Source: Vibrio nitrifigilis (GTDB lineage: Bacteria; Pseudomonadota; Gammaproteobacteria; Enterobacterales; Vibrionaceae). From it: a stretch of DNA of 64,000 nucleotides. A model generated the notes under the pieces. The model did not search any database. It saw only the letters and a list, made by a program, of their open reading frames with translations, and had not been told where the DNA came from. A program made the position numbers and the translations under genes. Numbering within the stretch: the stretch's first letter is position 1; each line of letters starts with the position of its first letter. Below are positions 26,695 through 35,393 of this stretch, in pieces. The stretch spans positions 1,612,001 through 1,676,000 of the forward strand of contig NZ_JADPMR010000004.1 of assembly GCF_015686695.1 (NCBI RefSeq). The letters are read 5' to 3'.

Positions 26695-27631
26695 CGCGCT
26701 CTTTACCTACATTTTTCTTCACAATATACAGTGGACGATTTTTCGACTCATTGTAAATTCGTGCAATGTATTCACCAAGAATACCAATTGAAATCAGTTG
26801 AACCCCGCCAATAAAGAGCATTGCCACGAGCATCGATGCCCAACCTGATTGCCAATGATCAGTCGCCAAACGCACGTAAACGGTATAGAACAACATTAAA
26901 ATGGCGATAGCCGATGACGTAAAGCCCATGAAAATAGAGAGCTTTAATGGCTTAACTGAGAAAGATAAAATGCCATCTAACCCAAATTTTAGCATTTTGC
27001 GTAATGGGTATTTCGTTTCACCAGCAAAGCGCGGGTTACGCTGATAACGAATTGAGGTTTGATTGAAACCAATCCAACTTACCATACCGCGGATGAAGCG
27101 GTTTTTTTCTGGCATCGCATTAAGCTGATCAACGACTTGGCGGTCCATCAAGCGAAAATCACCAGTATCAAGAGGAATCGGCACCTCTGATAGGTAATTC
27201 AGAATTCGGTAGAACCATTTGGCTGAAGCCAATTTAAAAGGAGATTCCCCTTCACGAGATTCACGCGTACCATAAACCACATCGTAGCCTTTTTGCCACA
27301 AATCGATCATGTCTTTAATTAAGTGTGGTGGATCTTGCAAATCAGCATCAATTAATACGACCGCATCTCCACTGGCTGCTTGAATACCCGCACTGACTGC
27401 TGGCTGGTGGCCAAAGTTTCGAGAAAATGAAATGAGGTGAACATTACTGTGCTGTTTACTGTGTTTCAACAATTTTGCTTCTGTATCATCGGCGCTGCCG
27501 TCATTAACAAACAGCAGTTCTAGGTCATATCCATCGATACTATTTGCTAGGTTAAGTAACTCTTCTACTGTGTAGTCGATCACCTCGCTTTCGTTATAGC
27601 AAGGCACGACAATCGATACCGTTTTATTCAT
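26669..27631 (-). CDS. gtrB: Bactoprenol glucosyl transferase (GtrB-type GT2)
   Basis: 320 residues. A GT2 domain (about 5-225) with VPCYNESEVIDYTVEEL, FVNDGSADDT and the DXD motif in LIDADLQDPP, then two C-terminal membrane helices (about 235-265 and 270-295). GtrB/DPM1-type enzymes transfer glucose from UDP-glucose to undecaprenyl phosphate on the cytoplasmic face. AGGTAACG precedes ATG 27631. It is the first gene of a two-gene unit with the GtrA-GtrII fusion at 24904, so together they would make, flip and transfer the lipid-linked glucose. Confidence 0.9.
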   Translation of the reverse strand: MNKTVSIVVPCYNESEVIDYTVEELLNLANSIDGYDLELLFVNDGSADDTEAKLLKHSKQHSNVHLISFSRNFGHQPAVSAGIQAASGDAVVLIDADLQDPPHLIKDMIDLWQKGYDVVYGTRESREGESPFKLASAKWFYRILNYLSEVPIPLDTGDFRLMDRQVVDQLNAMPEKNRFIRGMVSWIGFNQTSIRYQRNPRFAGETKYPLRKMLKFGLDGILSFSVKPLKLSIFMGFTSSAIAILMLFYTVYVRLATDHWQSGWASMLVAMLFIGGVQLISIGILGEYIARIYNESKNRPLYIVKKNVGKERDDETSQSS

Positions 27632-27971
27632 ATTCGTTACCTACATTTTCCCAAAAATGGGGCTCAAACCATTACTTGCACAATGAGTGGGGCACTAGTT
27701 AACCTTTTTCTTTCATTTAAACAAAGAGTTATTTTACTTTGCTTCTATTGTAAGATTAAATTCTAGTCGCTTATTTTATTGATGAATAGGTTAGGTGCTT
27801 CTGATATTCACCGTTTTATTTAGTCAGTGTATTTGAACAAGGTTATATCAGGGAAAAAACAAGGCAATGTAAATAATCTGCCACAACTAAGGCATCTTTT
27901 TATTGGGATATAAAACTGAGTTCTTATTTGCGAAATAGAAGGGATAGCATGGGACTATCCCTTGAAATACG

Positions 27972-29939
27972 TCATTTTTTTGATGGGTGATAATACAATA
28001 TTGACATGGAAACGGGGAGCTGTAACCGCTCTTTTTCTGCAGTAGTCGGTTTATGATTGTGAATATCATTTGTGTCGCAAATAATTGTCCACTGTTGTAT
28101 TTTATCATGAGGCAGTGTAAATCGTGCTGGTGCGCGGGTTTGGTTTATTAAATAGAGTAACTCGTCGCCATTATCACCAATGCCTAAATGTAATGCGACG
28201 CATGATAATTTGTCCCAATCATCCATTTCCATTAATTCGCCATCAACTCGACGCCAAAATACTCGGTTATGATTACGGCTTTCGCCGCTAAATGCGCGAA
28301 TAAAAGGCACCATATAGGTTTGTCTTGCCTCGACCAGCTTACCAACCCACCGCTTAAATGCTTGCTTTGTGGGCGTCAGTTGCCAATCTAACCAACTGAT
28401 TTCATTATCTTGGCAATAGGCGTTGTTGTTTCCTCCTTGGGAATGAGAAAGAAGGTCTGCAGTGAGAATATGTGGAATACCAAATGCGAATAGTAGGCTA
28501 GCGATCATGTTCCGTTTTTGTTTTTCTCGTTTACTACGGATGGTGACATTGGTTGTTTCACCTTCTACACCATAGTTATCAGAACGGTTATCACCATGGC
28601 CATCTCGGTTTTGTTCTCCATTAGCATTGTTATGTTTGTGCTTATAAGAGACCAAATCTTGTAATGTAAATCCATCATGGTAGGTGATGTAGTTGACGGT
28701 TAATTTAAACGGCCAGTTAGAGGCGCTATAAAGATCGCGTGATCCCATGATTCGGGTGGCAAACTCTTTTAAATAGCCGGAATCACCACGCCAGAAACTA
28801 CGTGCAATATCGCGTAATTTATCATTGGTTTCATTCCAACCAAATGGAAAGTTACCGACCTGATAACCATTAGGCCCAATGTCCCATGGTTCTGCAATGA
28901 GCTTAATGTCTTTCAATATTGGGTCTTGAGCCACGGCTTTGAAAAAAGCCGCTTCAGGGCTAAAGTTATCGCCATTGCGACCTAATGTTGCCGCTAGATC
29001 AAACCGAAACCCATCCACATGATAATGTTCTACCCAATACCGTAACGTATCCATCACGAGATTCAGTGAAGCTTGATAGGACAAATTCACCGTATTACCA
29101 CAGCCAGTAAAGTTGGCAAAGTGGGGGCCGTGGATCAGGTAATATCTTGGATCAAGGGCTTTTAAATTAAATACCGGCCCGTTTTCCCCGCCTTCAGCGG
29201 TATGGTTGTACACCACGTCTAATATCACTTCGATGCCCGCTTTATGAAGCTCTCGAACAACGGTTTTAAATTCAGTGACAGCGTCGTTATCGGCATAGCG
29301 AGGATCTGGAGCCATAAATGCGTATGGATTGTATCCCCAATAATTCACTTTGCCGGTTTCTAACAAGTGGGGTTCATGCATACAGGCTGCAATGGGCAGT
29401 AGTTGGAGGGTGGTAATATGTTGCTCATGGTAAAATTCGAGCATAGATGGGCTAATCAAGCCTAGGTATGTTCCCCGTTGTGATTCGGTTAACTCAGGAT
29501 TAAGCTGTGTTGTTCCTTTTACGTGCGTTTCAAACAGAATCATTTCATCACGAGCATAGTGTGGTGATGTTGTTTGCTGCCAATCAAATTGATCATTTAC
29601 GACAATACATTTAGGGAGTGTAAAGCTTTCTTCACTATTAAATGGTGGTTCGTAAGTTAATGGGCCTGATAATGCTTTAGCGTAAGGATCTGAAATATAA
29701 TGAGATTGGCCGCTTGATTGAATAATAAACCCATAGTGTTGCCCTGCTTTTATATCAGGAACAAAAATATGTTTGATCCCAGCATAGTCGCTAGGAAAAG
29801 AGTGAGTTGTGTAGCTACCGTCAGAGGCAAACAAGGCTAACACAATATCACGGCTAGCCGGAGCGTACACTGCAAAGTTACATCCGCTATTATTCAAAGT
29901 CGCCCCAAGCGGGTATGGACGTGAGACCATGTTATTCAT
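27972..29939 (-). CDS. glgX: Glycogen debranching enzyme GlgX
   Basis: 655 residues, the usual GlgX length. An N-terminal CBM48/isoamylase domain (about 8-100) precedes a GH13 barrel. The catalytic Asp lies in DGFRFDLA, the Glu in LIAEPWDIG and the third Asp in TYHDGFT; QGGNNNAYCQDNEISWLDW is the GlgX/isoamylase signature. GlgX removes short branches left by glycogen phosphorylase. Just before that signature the usual LAGDE segment reads LTADLLSHS, a local change outside the catalytic triad. It is monocistronic here; no other glycogen genes are nearby. Ribosome site before ATG 29939 is weak. Confidence 0.92.
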   Translation of the reverse strand: MNNMVSRPYPLGATLNNSGCNFAVYAPASRDIVLALFASDGSYTTHSFPSDYAGIKHIFVPDIKAGQHYGFIIQSSGQSHYISDPYAKALSGPLTYEPPFNSEESFTLPKCIVVNDQFDWQQTTSPHYARDEMILFETHVKGTTQLNPELTESQRGTYLGLISPSMLEFYHEQHITTLQLLPIAACMHEPHLLETGKVNYWGYNPYAFMAPDPRYADNDAVTEFKTVVRELHKAGIEVILDVVYNHTAEGGENGPVFNLKALDPRYYLIHGPHFANFTGCGNTVNLSYQASLNLVMDTLRYWVEHYHVDGFRFDLAATLGRNGDNFSPEAAFFKAVAQDPILKDIKLIAEPWDIGPNGYQVGNFPFGWNETNDKLRDIARSFWRGDSGYLKEFATRIMGSRDLYSASNWPFKLTVNYITYHDGFTLQDLVSYKHKHNNANGEQNRDGHGDNRSDNYGVEGETTNVTIRSKREKQKRNMIASLLFAFGIPHILTADLLSHSQGGNNNAYCQDNEISWLDWQLTPTKQAFKRWVGKLVEARQTYMVPFIRAFSGESRNHNRVFWRRVDGELMEMDDWDKLSCVALHLGIGDNGDELLYLINQTRAPARFTLPHDKIQQWTIICDTNDIHNHKPTTAEKERLQLPVSMSILYYHPSKK

Positions 29940-30061
29940 ATTGTTATCGATATCGTTCTTCCATGTTGCTGAACTAACGTTGTTGCATACATTCAGTAAA
30001 AGGCTTTGTTACTGATTGGTCAAGTAACTTGTACAAAAAATGACAGGAATAACCATATGAT

Positions 30062-30150
30062 TATACCCAAGTAACCTCATGATTCTGTCTCATCGATAGT
30101 GTGCTCGATCTTAGGCAAGGCACTGATTTGAAGTCATATCATTCTTTAAA
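30062..30150 (+). repeat. Fragment of the 266-bp repeat (left end)
   Basis: TATACCCAAGTAACCTCATG is the left terminus; GGCAAGGCACTGATTTGAAG also matches copy A. The match fades after about 30150. A second degenerate end (TATACTCAAATGACATCATG, 30319-30338) in the opposite sense lies in the same 548-bp gap, which otherwise shows no gene. Confidence 0.75.
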
Positions 30151-30487
30151 TGAGTATGCTTGATTAATACATGGTGGTTGGTATAACGATAGTGACTCAA
30201 AATACGACGTCTAGAAGTGTATGATTCAATTAAAGTTTGAGGGGATTTTCTAACGGATAGGTTTTCTTGCTAGGGTAAGTGGAATCGATGATGCCACTTT
30301 TAACAATAGTAAGGTAGTATATACTCAAATGACATCATGATACTGGATTATTCTTAACCCTTTTACAGAAAGCATTGACGATCAATCCAGAATCAATACA
30401 GCAATACGTGAAATGGTTTAAGGATAAGAACACTGACGTTCATGCCCTGATAAACGATTTCCCCTAGAGAAGAAAGAATACGATTAG

Positions 30488-31732
30488 ATGAATACCATTG
30501 GGATTGCCATTGGTGTGCTGGGTGTTTCGCTCATTCTTATTTTCGTTTGGATGATTACGCTATCAATGCGTCGCCGCCGAATGGAAGCTGAAAAAGTAGC
30601 GAAAGAGGAAGCATATCGAAAAGCACTGCAACGCATGCGAGATCAGGAACATAAAGAGCGTTTGTTTAAAGCGGAGTCTGGTCATGTGCCTACCATGCTA
30701 CATTTGGCAAAGGAAGCTGAACGGAAAAATTATAAGGAAGCTTTGTTTTGGTATGAAAAAGCGGCGCTAATGGACAACCTTAACGGTATGTATGGTTTAG
30801 TTCGTATTTGTCGCCGTATGCAAGAAGACTTGATTTTACGTGAGAAACTCAAATTTTGGGAACTCTATATAAAAGCGATAGAGGGAGATACTCATGCAAA
30901 ATTGGAAGCGGGTAAATTATTGGTTTATGGCCGTGGTACTGAAATTAATGTCACAAAAGGTTTGCAGCTAATTCATGCTGCTGCAGAGAATCGCCTTATC
31001 GAAGCGATGATTTTCTTAGGTGATTGGGCGACATCCAAAGACAATATTTCACAGTCTCCTAGTGACTCTACTTATTGGTATTACAAAGCCGCGAAACTTG
31101 ACGACAAAGTTGGAATGATGAAGCTAGGGCTCAATTACTTGCATGGAATTGGGGTGTCTATCGAACATCGTAAAGCCTGTTATTGGTTAGAGCGTTCTGC
31201 AGAGCAAGGTAATGCTGAAGCGATGTATTACGCTGGTGATGCTTGGATGGATTACGGGGTCAATGGGAACGCTATTTCTTATATATGGCTCTTTTTGTCG
31301 GCATACTTTGGGTTTGAACCAGCGGCAGTATTACGTGATAATGTGGGGACAAAAATTGGTGTTGATTCTGTCGTCGGGCTTCAATCTCTAGCGAAACCAC
31401 TCCAGAAAAAAATCTCGACCAATTCGGTTCACAAACATTCCATTATTCGTGCCTTAAATAAACTCTATAAACGACCAATTCCCATTCCACATAAGGGAGA
31501 AGAGGTTGATGATGGAGAAATTGTTGAAGCGCCAAGCCGTGATGTTATAGAAGAACTCGAAGACAATGTTGAAGTGCCTTTTGAGCCTACTGATGAAGCA
31601 GAATTGGTTCCAGAAAAGGCAAAACCGCAGTCTCAAGTGTCACCAGCGCCGTCTCCAGATTTAGGGCACTATGAAGAACACTTTGAGCCGGCCCCTAAAA
31701 TCTCGCTTGATTACACTCAGAAACGTTTTTAA
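30488..31732 (+). CDS. Membrane-anchored Sel1/TPR-repeat protein
   Basis: 414 residues. One N-terminal membrane helix (about 5-27), then a basic stretch RRRRMEAEK and a charged coiled region, then Sel1-like repeats (about 55-260) such as AKLEAGKLLVYGRGT, MMKLGLNYLHGIGVS and AEAMYYAGDAWMDYG. The C-terminal 90 residues are acidic and Pro/Glu-rich, probably disordered. By orientation the repeats should face the cytoplasm. Sel1 proteins act as scaffolds in signalling or envelope complexes; no partner is visible here. It is flanked by repeat fragments on both sides. Confidence 0.75.
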   Translation: MNTIGIAIGVLGVSLILIFVWMITLSMRRRRMEAEKVAKEEAYRKALQRMRDQEHKERLFKAESGHVPTMLHLAKEAERKNYKEALFWYEKAALMDNLNGMYGLVRICRRMQEDLILREKLKFWELYIKAIEGDTHAKLEAGKLLVYGRGTEINVTKGLQLIHAAAENRLIEAMIFLGDWATSKDNISQSPSDSTYWYYKAAKLDDKVGMMKLGLNYLHGIGVSIEHRKACYWLERSAEQGNAEAMYYAGDAWMDYGVNGNAISYIWLFLSAYFGFEPAAVLRDNVGTKIGVDSVVGLQSLAKPLQKKISTNSVHKHSIIRALNKLYKRPIPIPHKGEEVDDGEIVEAPSRDVIEELEDNVEVPFEPTDEAELVPEKAKPQSQVSPAPSPDLGHYEEHFEPAPKISLDYTQKRF

Positions 31733-31736
31733 TGCT

Positions 31737-31826
31737 TATGCCCAAGCAGTCTCTATTGTTTCAGCGGAAATGTATTCGATCTTAAGCAAGGCTCTGATTT
31801 GACGCTAGAGTTATTCAACGTTGACA
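31737..31826 (+). repeat. Fragment of the 266-bp repeat (left end, decayed)
   Basis: TATGCCCAAGCAGTCTC, then TCTTAAGCAAGGCTCTGATT and TTCAACGTTGA, align with the left half of copy A. It starts four bases after the Sel1-protein stop. Confidence 0.6.
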
Positions 31827-31836
31827 ATGTATATGA

Positions 31837-31868
31837 AAAAGGCCCGAGAATGTATCTCGGGCCTTTTC
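31837..31868. terminator. Bidirectional terminator
   Basis: AAAAGGCCCGAGA (31837-31849) pairs with TCTCGGGCCTTTT (31855-31867), between the Sel1 gene and the end of sstT. Confidence 0.9.
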
Positions 31869-31899
31869 GTCTGTCTTTAAATCAAAGTGATGACAGCGA

Positions 31900-33132
31900 T
31901 TAGTCTTCTGCTAATTCATACTGCTTCTTTTGCTTACTCTGACATACAGCAGCAGTGAAGACGACATCCGTTGAGCTGTTCAACGCCGTTTCTGCTGAAT
32001 CTTGTAGTACACCGATAATGAAACCAACGCCAACGACTTGCATTGCCACATCATTAGAAATACCAAATAGGCTACATGCTAGTGGAATAAGTAGTAATGA
32101 ACCACCAGCGACACCAGATGCGCCACATGCAGACACGGCAGCAACGAGGCTGAGTAGTAGAGCCGTCAACAAATCGACGTGTATGCCAAGCGTATTAACT
32201 GCAGCAAGAGTTAAAATGGTGATAGTGATCGCCGCACCACCCATATTAATGGTCGCACCAAGAGGAATTGAAACTGAATAAGTATCTTCATCCAATTCTA
32301 ATTCTTCACAAAGGTTCATATTAACTGGGATATTGGCTGCACTTGAACGGGTAAAGAATGCAGTCACACCACTACGATATAAACATTTGAAGATCAGTGG
32401 ATATGGGTTACTACCTGTTTTAATGAATACGATTAATGGGTTAACCACTAATGCAATAATTAACATTGAACCAAGTAACACTACGAGAATGTGTAAATAG
32501 CCGACTAAGGCTTCAAAACCAGTGGTGGCAAATGTTGAAGATACAAGACCGAAAATACCAAATGGTGCAAGTCGAATAATGAAGCGAACAATTTGCGATA
32601 CGCCGTGGCTTAAATCTTCAAACAAACCTTTGGTGCTGTCCGATGCATGGTTTAACGCTAAACCTAAACCAATCGCCCACGCAAGAATGCCGATATAGTT
32701 AGCATTCATGAGAGCGCTAACTGGGTTATCAACCAGTTTAAATAATAGGGTTTGGAGAACTTCTGTGATGCCCTGAGGTGGTGTTGTACCTTGAGCACCT
32801 GAAACTAGTGCTAGCTCAGTTGGGAAAAGGAAGCTCATAACTACCGCTGTTAAAGCCGCAGCAAAAGTGCCAACTAAGTAAAGCACGACGATTGGTCGCA
32901 TGTAGGTGCTTTTGTTTTTATTTTGATTCGCAATAGAGGCTGCGACCAACACAAACACGAGAACTGGAGCAACGGCTTTTAATGCGCCGACGAATAGACT
33001 CCCAAGTAAACCGACGCTTTTCGCGAAGTCAGGCGCTACATTGGCGACTATGATACCAAGAATGATACCTGCCAAGATTTGTAGAACCAGATTACCTCGC
33101 GCAAAACGACTTATTATATTGTTGCTTTGCAT
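31900..33132 (-). CDS. sstT: Sodium/serine-threonine symporter SstT
   Basis: 410 residues of the DAACS (glutamate transporter) fold. SstT-specific features include FTRSSAANIPVNMNLCEELELDEDTYSVSIPLGATINMGGAA (ends FTRSSAANIPVN and PLGATINMGGAA) and DSAETALNSSTDVVFTAA at the C-terminus. It imports serine and threonine with sodium. AGGGAT precedes ATG 33132 on the minus strand. It is transcribed alone. Confidence 0.95.
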   Translation of the reverse strand: MQSNNIISRFARGNLVLQILAGIILGIIVANVAPDFAKSVGLLGSLFVGALKAVAPVLVFVLVAASIANQNKNKSTYMRPIVVLYLVGTFAAALTAVVMSFLFPTELALVSGAQGTTPPQGITEVLQTLLFKLVDNPVSALMNANYIGILAWAIGLGLALNHASDSTKGLFEDLSHGVSQIVRFIIRLAPFGIFGLVSSTFATTGFEALVGYLHILVVLLGSMLIIALVVNPLIVFIKTGSNPYPLIFKCLYRSGVTAFFTRSSAANIPVNMNLCEELELDEDTYSVSIPLGATINMGGAAITITILTLAAVNTLGIHVDLLTALLLSLVAAVSACGASGVAGGSLLLIPLACSLFGISNDVAMQVVGVGFIIGVLQDSAETALNSSTDVVFTAAVCQSKQKKQYELAED

Positions 33133-33430
33133 AGTTATCCCTGTAATGAATAAATTTTATGTATAGTTTTTTTAGTGCCTGCCACTAAAAGTGACCAATA
33201 TTAACGTTACCAGACAATGTGTCTAGGATTTATTGTCTCACAGCAAAAAAAATTGCTTAATAAGGGGATGTGCGACAGATTTTAATCAATTTGACGCAAG
33301 TGTGTAGTCTAATCCGTTGTTAATATACGCGAGCCTAGTGGCATGTGAACTAGGCTTGTTAGGCAACAAGGTGGATATTTGGGGCGTGGGTAAATTAGTA
33401 GGAACGAGAAAAGAGTGAGTGAATAAACAC

Positions 33431-33892
33431 TCACTGATCCATTTTTGCTTTTTGATGCATGATATCGGTAACCACAATTGTGATAGGAACTCGAAGAGTG
33501 AGTTGTTCTCCATTTTTAAAATTGAGTGTTAACTGAATGTGTTTGTTCTTTTCTAGAGGTTTGACTAAGCCAATCAATTGGATATAGCTAGTATCTTGAG
33601 ATAGTTGCAACGTGTTTTGTGCTGGAATAGTAAAGAATGGTGCTTTGCGATCACTGTCTGTGCCGCCACGAGAAACTTGGTCATATAACTCTGTCTTTGT
33701 CGCTGCGGTTGATGTGGCGCTAACTAAAACGCGATCTTTATTTGAGTTATTGACGATCTGAGCATAGACAGGAGCGCTGAGTTCGTTAGGTTTTGATACT
33801 TGAACATAAGGGTGAATCACTTCAATATCAGCGCTAGCAATGGCTGATTGAGCGATAAATAGTCCAGAGAGTAAAATTATCAGTGATTTCAT
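33431..33892 (-). CDS. PCuAC-like periplasmic protein without copper ligands
   Basis: 153 residues from ATG 33892, with a signal peptide (MKSLIILLSGLFIAQSAIAS, cleavage near 20); the frame stays open further upstream, but that part has no similarity. The fold matches the PCuAC (DUF461) copper-chaperone family: ADIEVIHPYVQV, SAPVYAQIVNNSNKDRVLVSA, TELYDQVSR, IPAQNTLQL, SYIQLIGLVKPL, LNFKNGEQLTLRVPI. PCuAC proteins bind Cu(I) with a conserved His-Met pattern (ELHE... and HLMLMGL). Here these positions are Tyr, Gln and Ile, and no spare Met-His cluster is seen. A copper role is therefore doubtful. Function unknown. Confidence 0.65.
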   Translation of the reverse strand: MKSLIILLSGLFIAQSAIASADIEVIHPYVQVSKPNELSAPVYAQIVNNSNKDRVLVSATSTAATKTELYDQVSRGGTDSDRKAPFFTIPAQNTLQLSQDTSYIQLIGLVKPLEKNKHIQLTLNFKNGEQLTLRVPITIVVTDIMHQKAKMDQ

Positions 33893-34069
33893 TCGGTCAT
33901 TTATTTCCAATCTAAAATGGTGAGCAGCTGAGAGAACGTAGCAATCATGTGCTAATGATCGACAGTCTACCATATTGGCAAAGTGAAGGTCGTGATAGTG
34001 GTTAGGATTAGAAGATCTGTGGCCTGTAACTAGCGGGCATTGGTGAGATGCCCGCATAGTAAATTTAGG

Positions 34070-35002
34070 TCATTTGGCTATATCGTCATCGTCTTGCTTG
34101 GCAAATTTTTCCAATCCAAGAACAACAGCGATGGCGCAGAGCATTAGAATAACAGCTAACAGAAGTTGAGCAGGTTGTGATGTCACAGACTCAAAATGAG
34201 AGGGTGATAGGTTGTTTTGCAACAGCGGTACTTTTTCACCATGTGAGTTAACGCGCCAGCTTACTGTCTCTTTCCATGGCCAAATTTTAGGCAATGTGCC
34301 GAGCATCAGGCCTGTTAGAAACATGAGCGTTGTATCTCGGTGCTTTTTAAGTAACCAAGACAGTAAATGTGAAAAGCTTAAAATACCGACAAGGCAGCCA
34401 ACGGCAAATAAACCGATAACGTCTAATTGCATTCCTTTTATCGCGCCAAGAATGGGCGCATACATCCCCAGCAATAATAAAATGAAACTACCTGAAATGC
34501 CGGGTAATATCATCGCGCAAATAGCAATCGCACCAGCTATCAGTATGTTGATACCCGATGGCTCCATAGATATAGGCTTGACGACAGTAATGCTATAAGC
34601 GATCGCAATACCTACACAGAGAAAGATCCACTGTGGTATTTGTTTTTGGTCAACTTGTTTGAGCATGTGGTACACAGAAACCAAAATTAAACCAAAAAAG
34701 AAAGACCAAGTAGGAATGGGATGACTGACCAGCAACCAGGATATCAGTTTGGCTAGTGTCAAAATGCTTGTAAGAATTCCAGCAAATAAAGACATTAAAA
34801 AGAATAAGTTAATATGCTGACAAACGGCTTTAAACCCTTCTTTACGCCAAATTCCCCAAAGACTCGGGTTGATGCGTCGAATACTCTCTAACAAGGTATC
34901 GTAAACCCCAGTGATAAATGCGATTGTACCGCCAGAAACGCCAGGAACAACATCAGCAGCACCCATTGCGATGCCTTTCAAATATGTGCTTAAGTAATTC
35001 AT
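34070..35002 (-). CDS. popT: DUF368 polyprenyl-phosphate translocase (PopT-type)
   Basis: 310 residues, about eight membrane segments. The DUF368 signature is evident in KGIAMGAADVVPGVSGGTIAF (N-terminal, here ends KGIAMGAADV and VSGGTIAF) and again in GAIAICAMILPGISGSFILL, an internal repeat. DUF368 proteins, including one from V. cholerae chromosome II, were shown to return undecaprenyl phosphate to the cytoplasmic leaflet. AAGGTA precedes ATG 35002 on the minus strand. The sigma-54/LuxO region of qrr lies immediately upstream and divergent, so regulatory overlap is possible. Confidence 0.88.
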   Translation of the reverse strand: MNYLSTYLKGIAMGAADVVPGVSGGTIAFITGVYDTLLESIRRINPSLWGIWRKEGFKAVCQHINLFFLMSLFAGILTSILTLAKLISWLLVSHPIPTWSFFFGLILVSVYHMLKQVDQKQIPQWIFLCVGIAIAYSITVVKPISMEPSGINILIAGAIAICAMILPGISGSFILLLLGMYAPILGAIKGMQLDVIGLFAVGCLVGILSFSHLLSWLLKKHRDTTLMFLTGLMLGTLPKIWPWKETVSWRVNSHGEKVPLLQNNLSPSHFESVTSQPAQLLLAVILMLCAIAVVLGLEKFAKQDDDDIAK

Positions 35003-35091
35003 TCAATACCTTGAAGATGTCAAATTATGTCACGCAGTATATCTAACTTTTTTGGCGTTGCGTGAAGAGTTCGTTCAGGTTTGCAAAGATT

Positions 35092-35103
35092 TTGCTTTTG
35101 CAA
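35092..35103. promoter_or_regulatory. Additional TTGC..GCAA palindrome near the LuxO sites
   Basis: TTGCTTTTGCAA is a perfect 12-bp palindrome about 35 bp left of the two LuxO-type sites. It may be a further, weaker LuxO contact or control of popT. Confidence 0.35.
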
Positions 35104-35124
35104 ATGGTCATGAAAACGCAATTC

Positions 35125-35151
35125 TTGCATAATGCGAATTGCAATATGCGA
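35125..35151 (+). promoter_or_regulatory. Tandem LuxO binding sites (UAS) of qrr
   Basis: TTGCATAATGCGA (35125-35137) and TTGCAATATGCGA (35139-35151) each differ at one position from the LuxO pattern TTGCA-N3-TGCAA. They lie about 75-100 bp upstream of the sigma-54 promoter, the usual enhancer distance. Confidence 0.8.
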
Positions 35152-35224
35152 AAATTTGGTCGCAAAATATCCAAATCGATAAGGGGACAATAAAAGTCTC
35201 CTTTAAAATAGGGAGTTTTAAAAG

Positions 35225-35241
35225 TTGGCACGCTTTCTGCT
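35225..35241 (+). promoter_or_regulatory. Sigma-54 promoter of qrr
   Basis: TTGGCACGCTTTCTGCT: GG (35227-35228) and GC (35239-35240) stand 12 bp apart as in -24/-12 promoters. Transcription should begin near G35251. Confidence 0.88.
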
Positions 35242-35250
35242 TAATACTAA

Positions 35251-35363
35251 GTGACCCTTTTAAAGCCGAAAGGGTCACCTAGCCAACTGACGTTGTTAGT
35301 GAATACAAATTGTTCACACTATATCTAAGCCAATCGTAGTTTTACGGTTGGCATTTTTTTTTT
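35251..35363 (+). ncRNA. qrr: Qrr quorum-regulatory small RNA
   Basis: About 110 nt. It starts with a 10-bp hairpin GTGACCCTTT / AAAGGGTCAC (35251-35278). The Qrr core follows: CTAGCCAACTGACGTTGTTAGTGAA lies at 35279-35303 (its ends CTAGCCAACTGACG and TTGTTAGTGAA), which in Vibrio pairs with luxR/hapR, aphA and luxO mRNAs. A second stem (GTGAA..TTCAC, 35299-35317) and a terminator GCCAATCGTA / TACGGTTGGC (35329-35352) with a ten-T run complete it. The promoter is sigma-54/LuxO-controlled. Qrr RNAs act with Hfq and are made at low cell density. It lies between popT and plzD, divergent from the first and convergent with the second. Which qrr number this is cannot be told. Confidence 0.92.
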
Positions 35364-35393
35364 GTCTAAAGAGTCATGAACACTCAGCCATTT

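Noticed and set aside
33286..33513. Minus-strand frame of 75 residues after the PCuAC-like gene
   Set aside because: Overlaps the end of a supported gene in another frame and has no ribosome site.
33893..34057. 55-residue N-terminal extension of the PCuAC-like protein
   Set aside because: It would precede a clear signal peptide starting at 33892 and is rich in His/Arg without similarity.
35043..35231. Minus-strand frame of 62 residues in the qrr control region
   Set aside because: It covers the LuxO sites and the sigma-54 promoter; the region is explained by qrr control.
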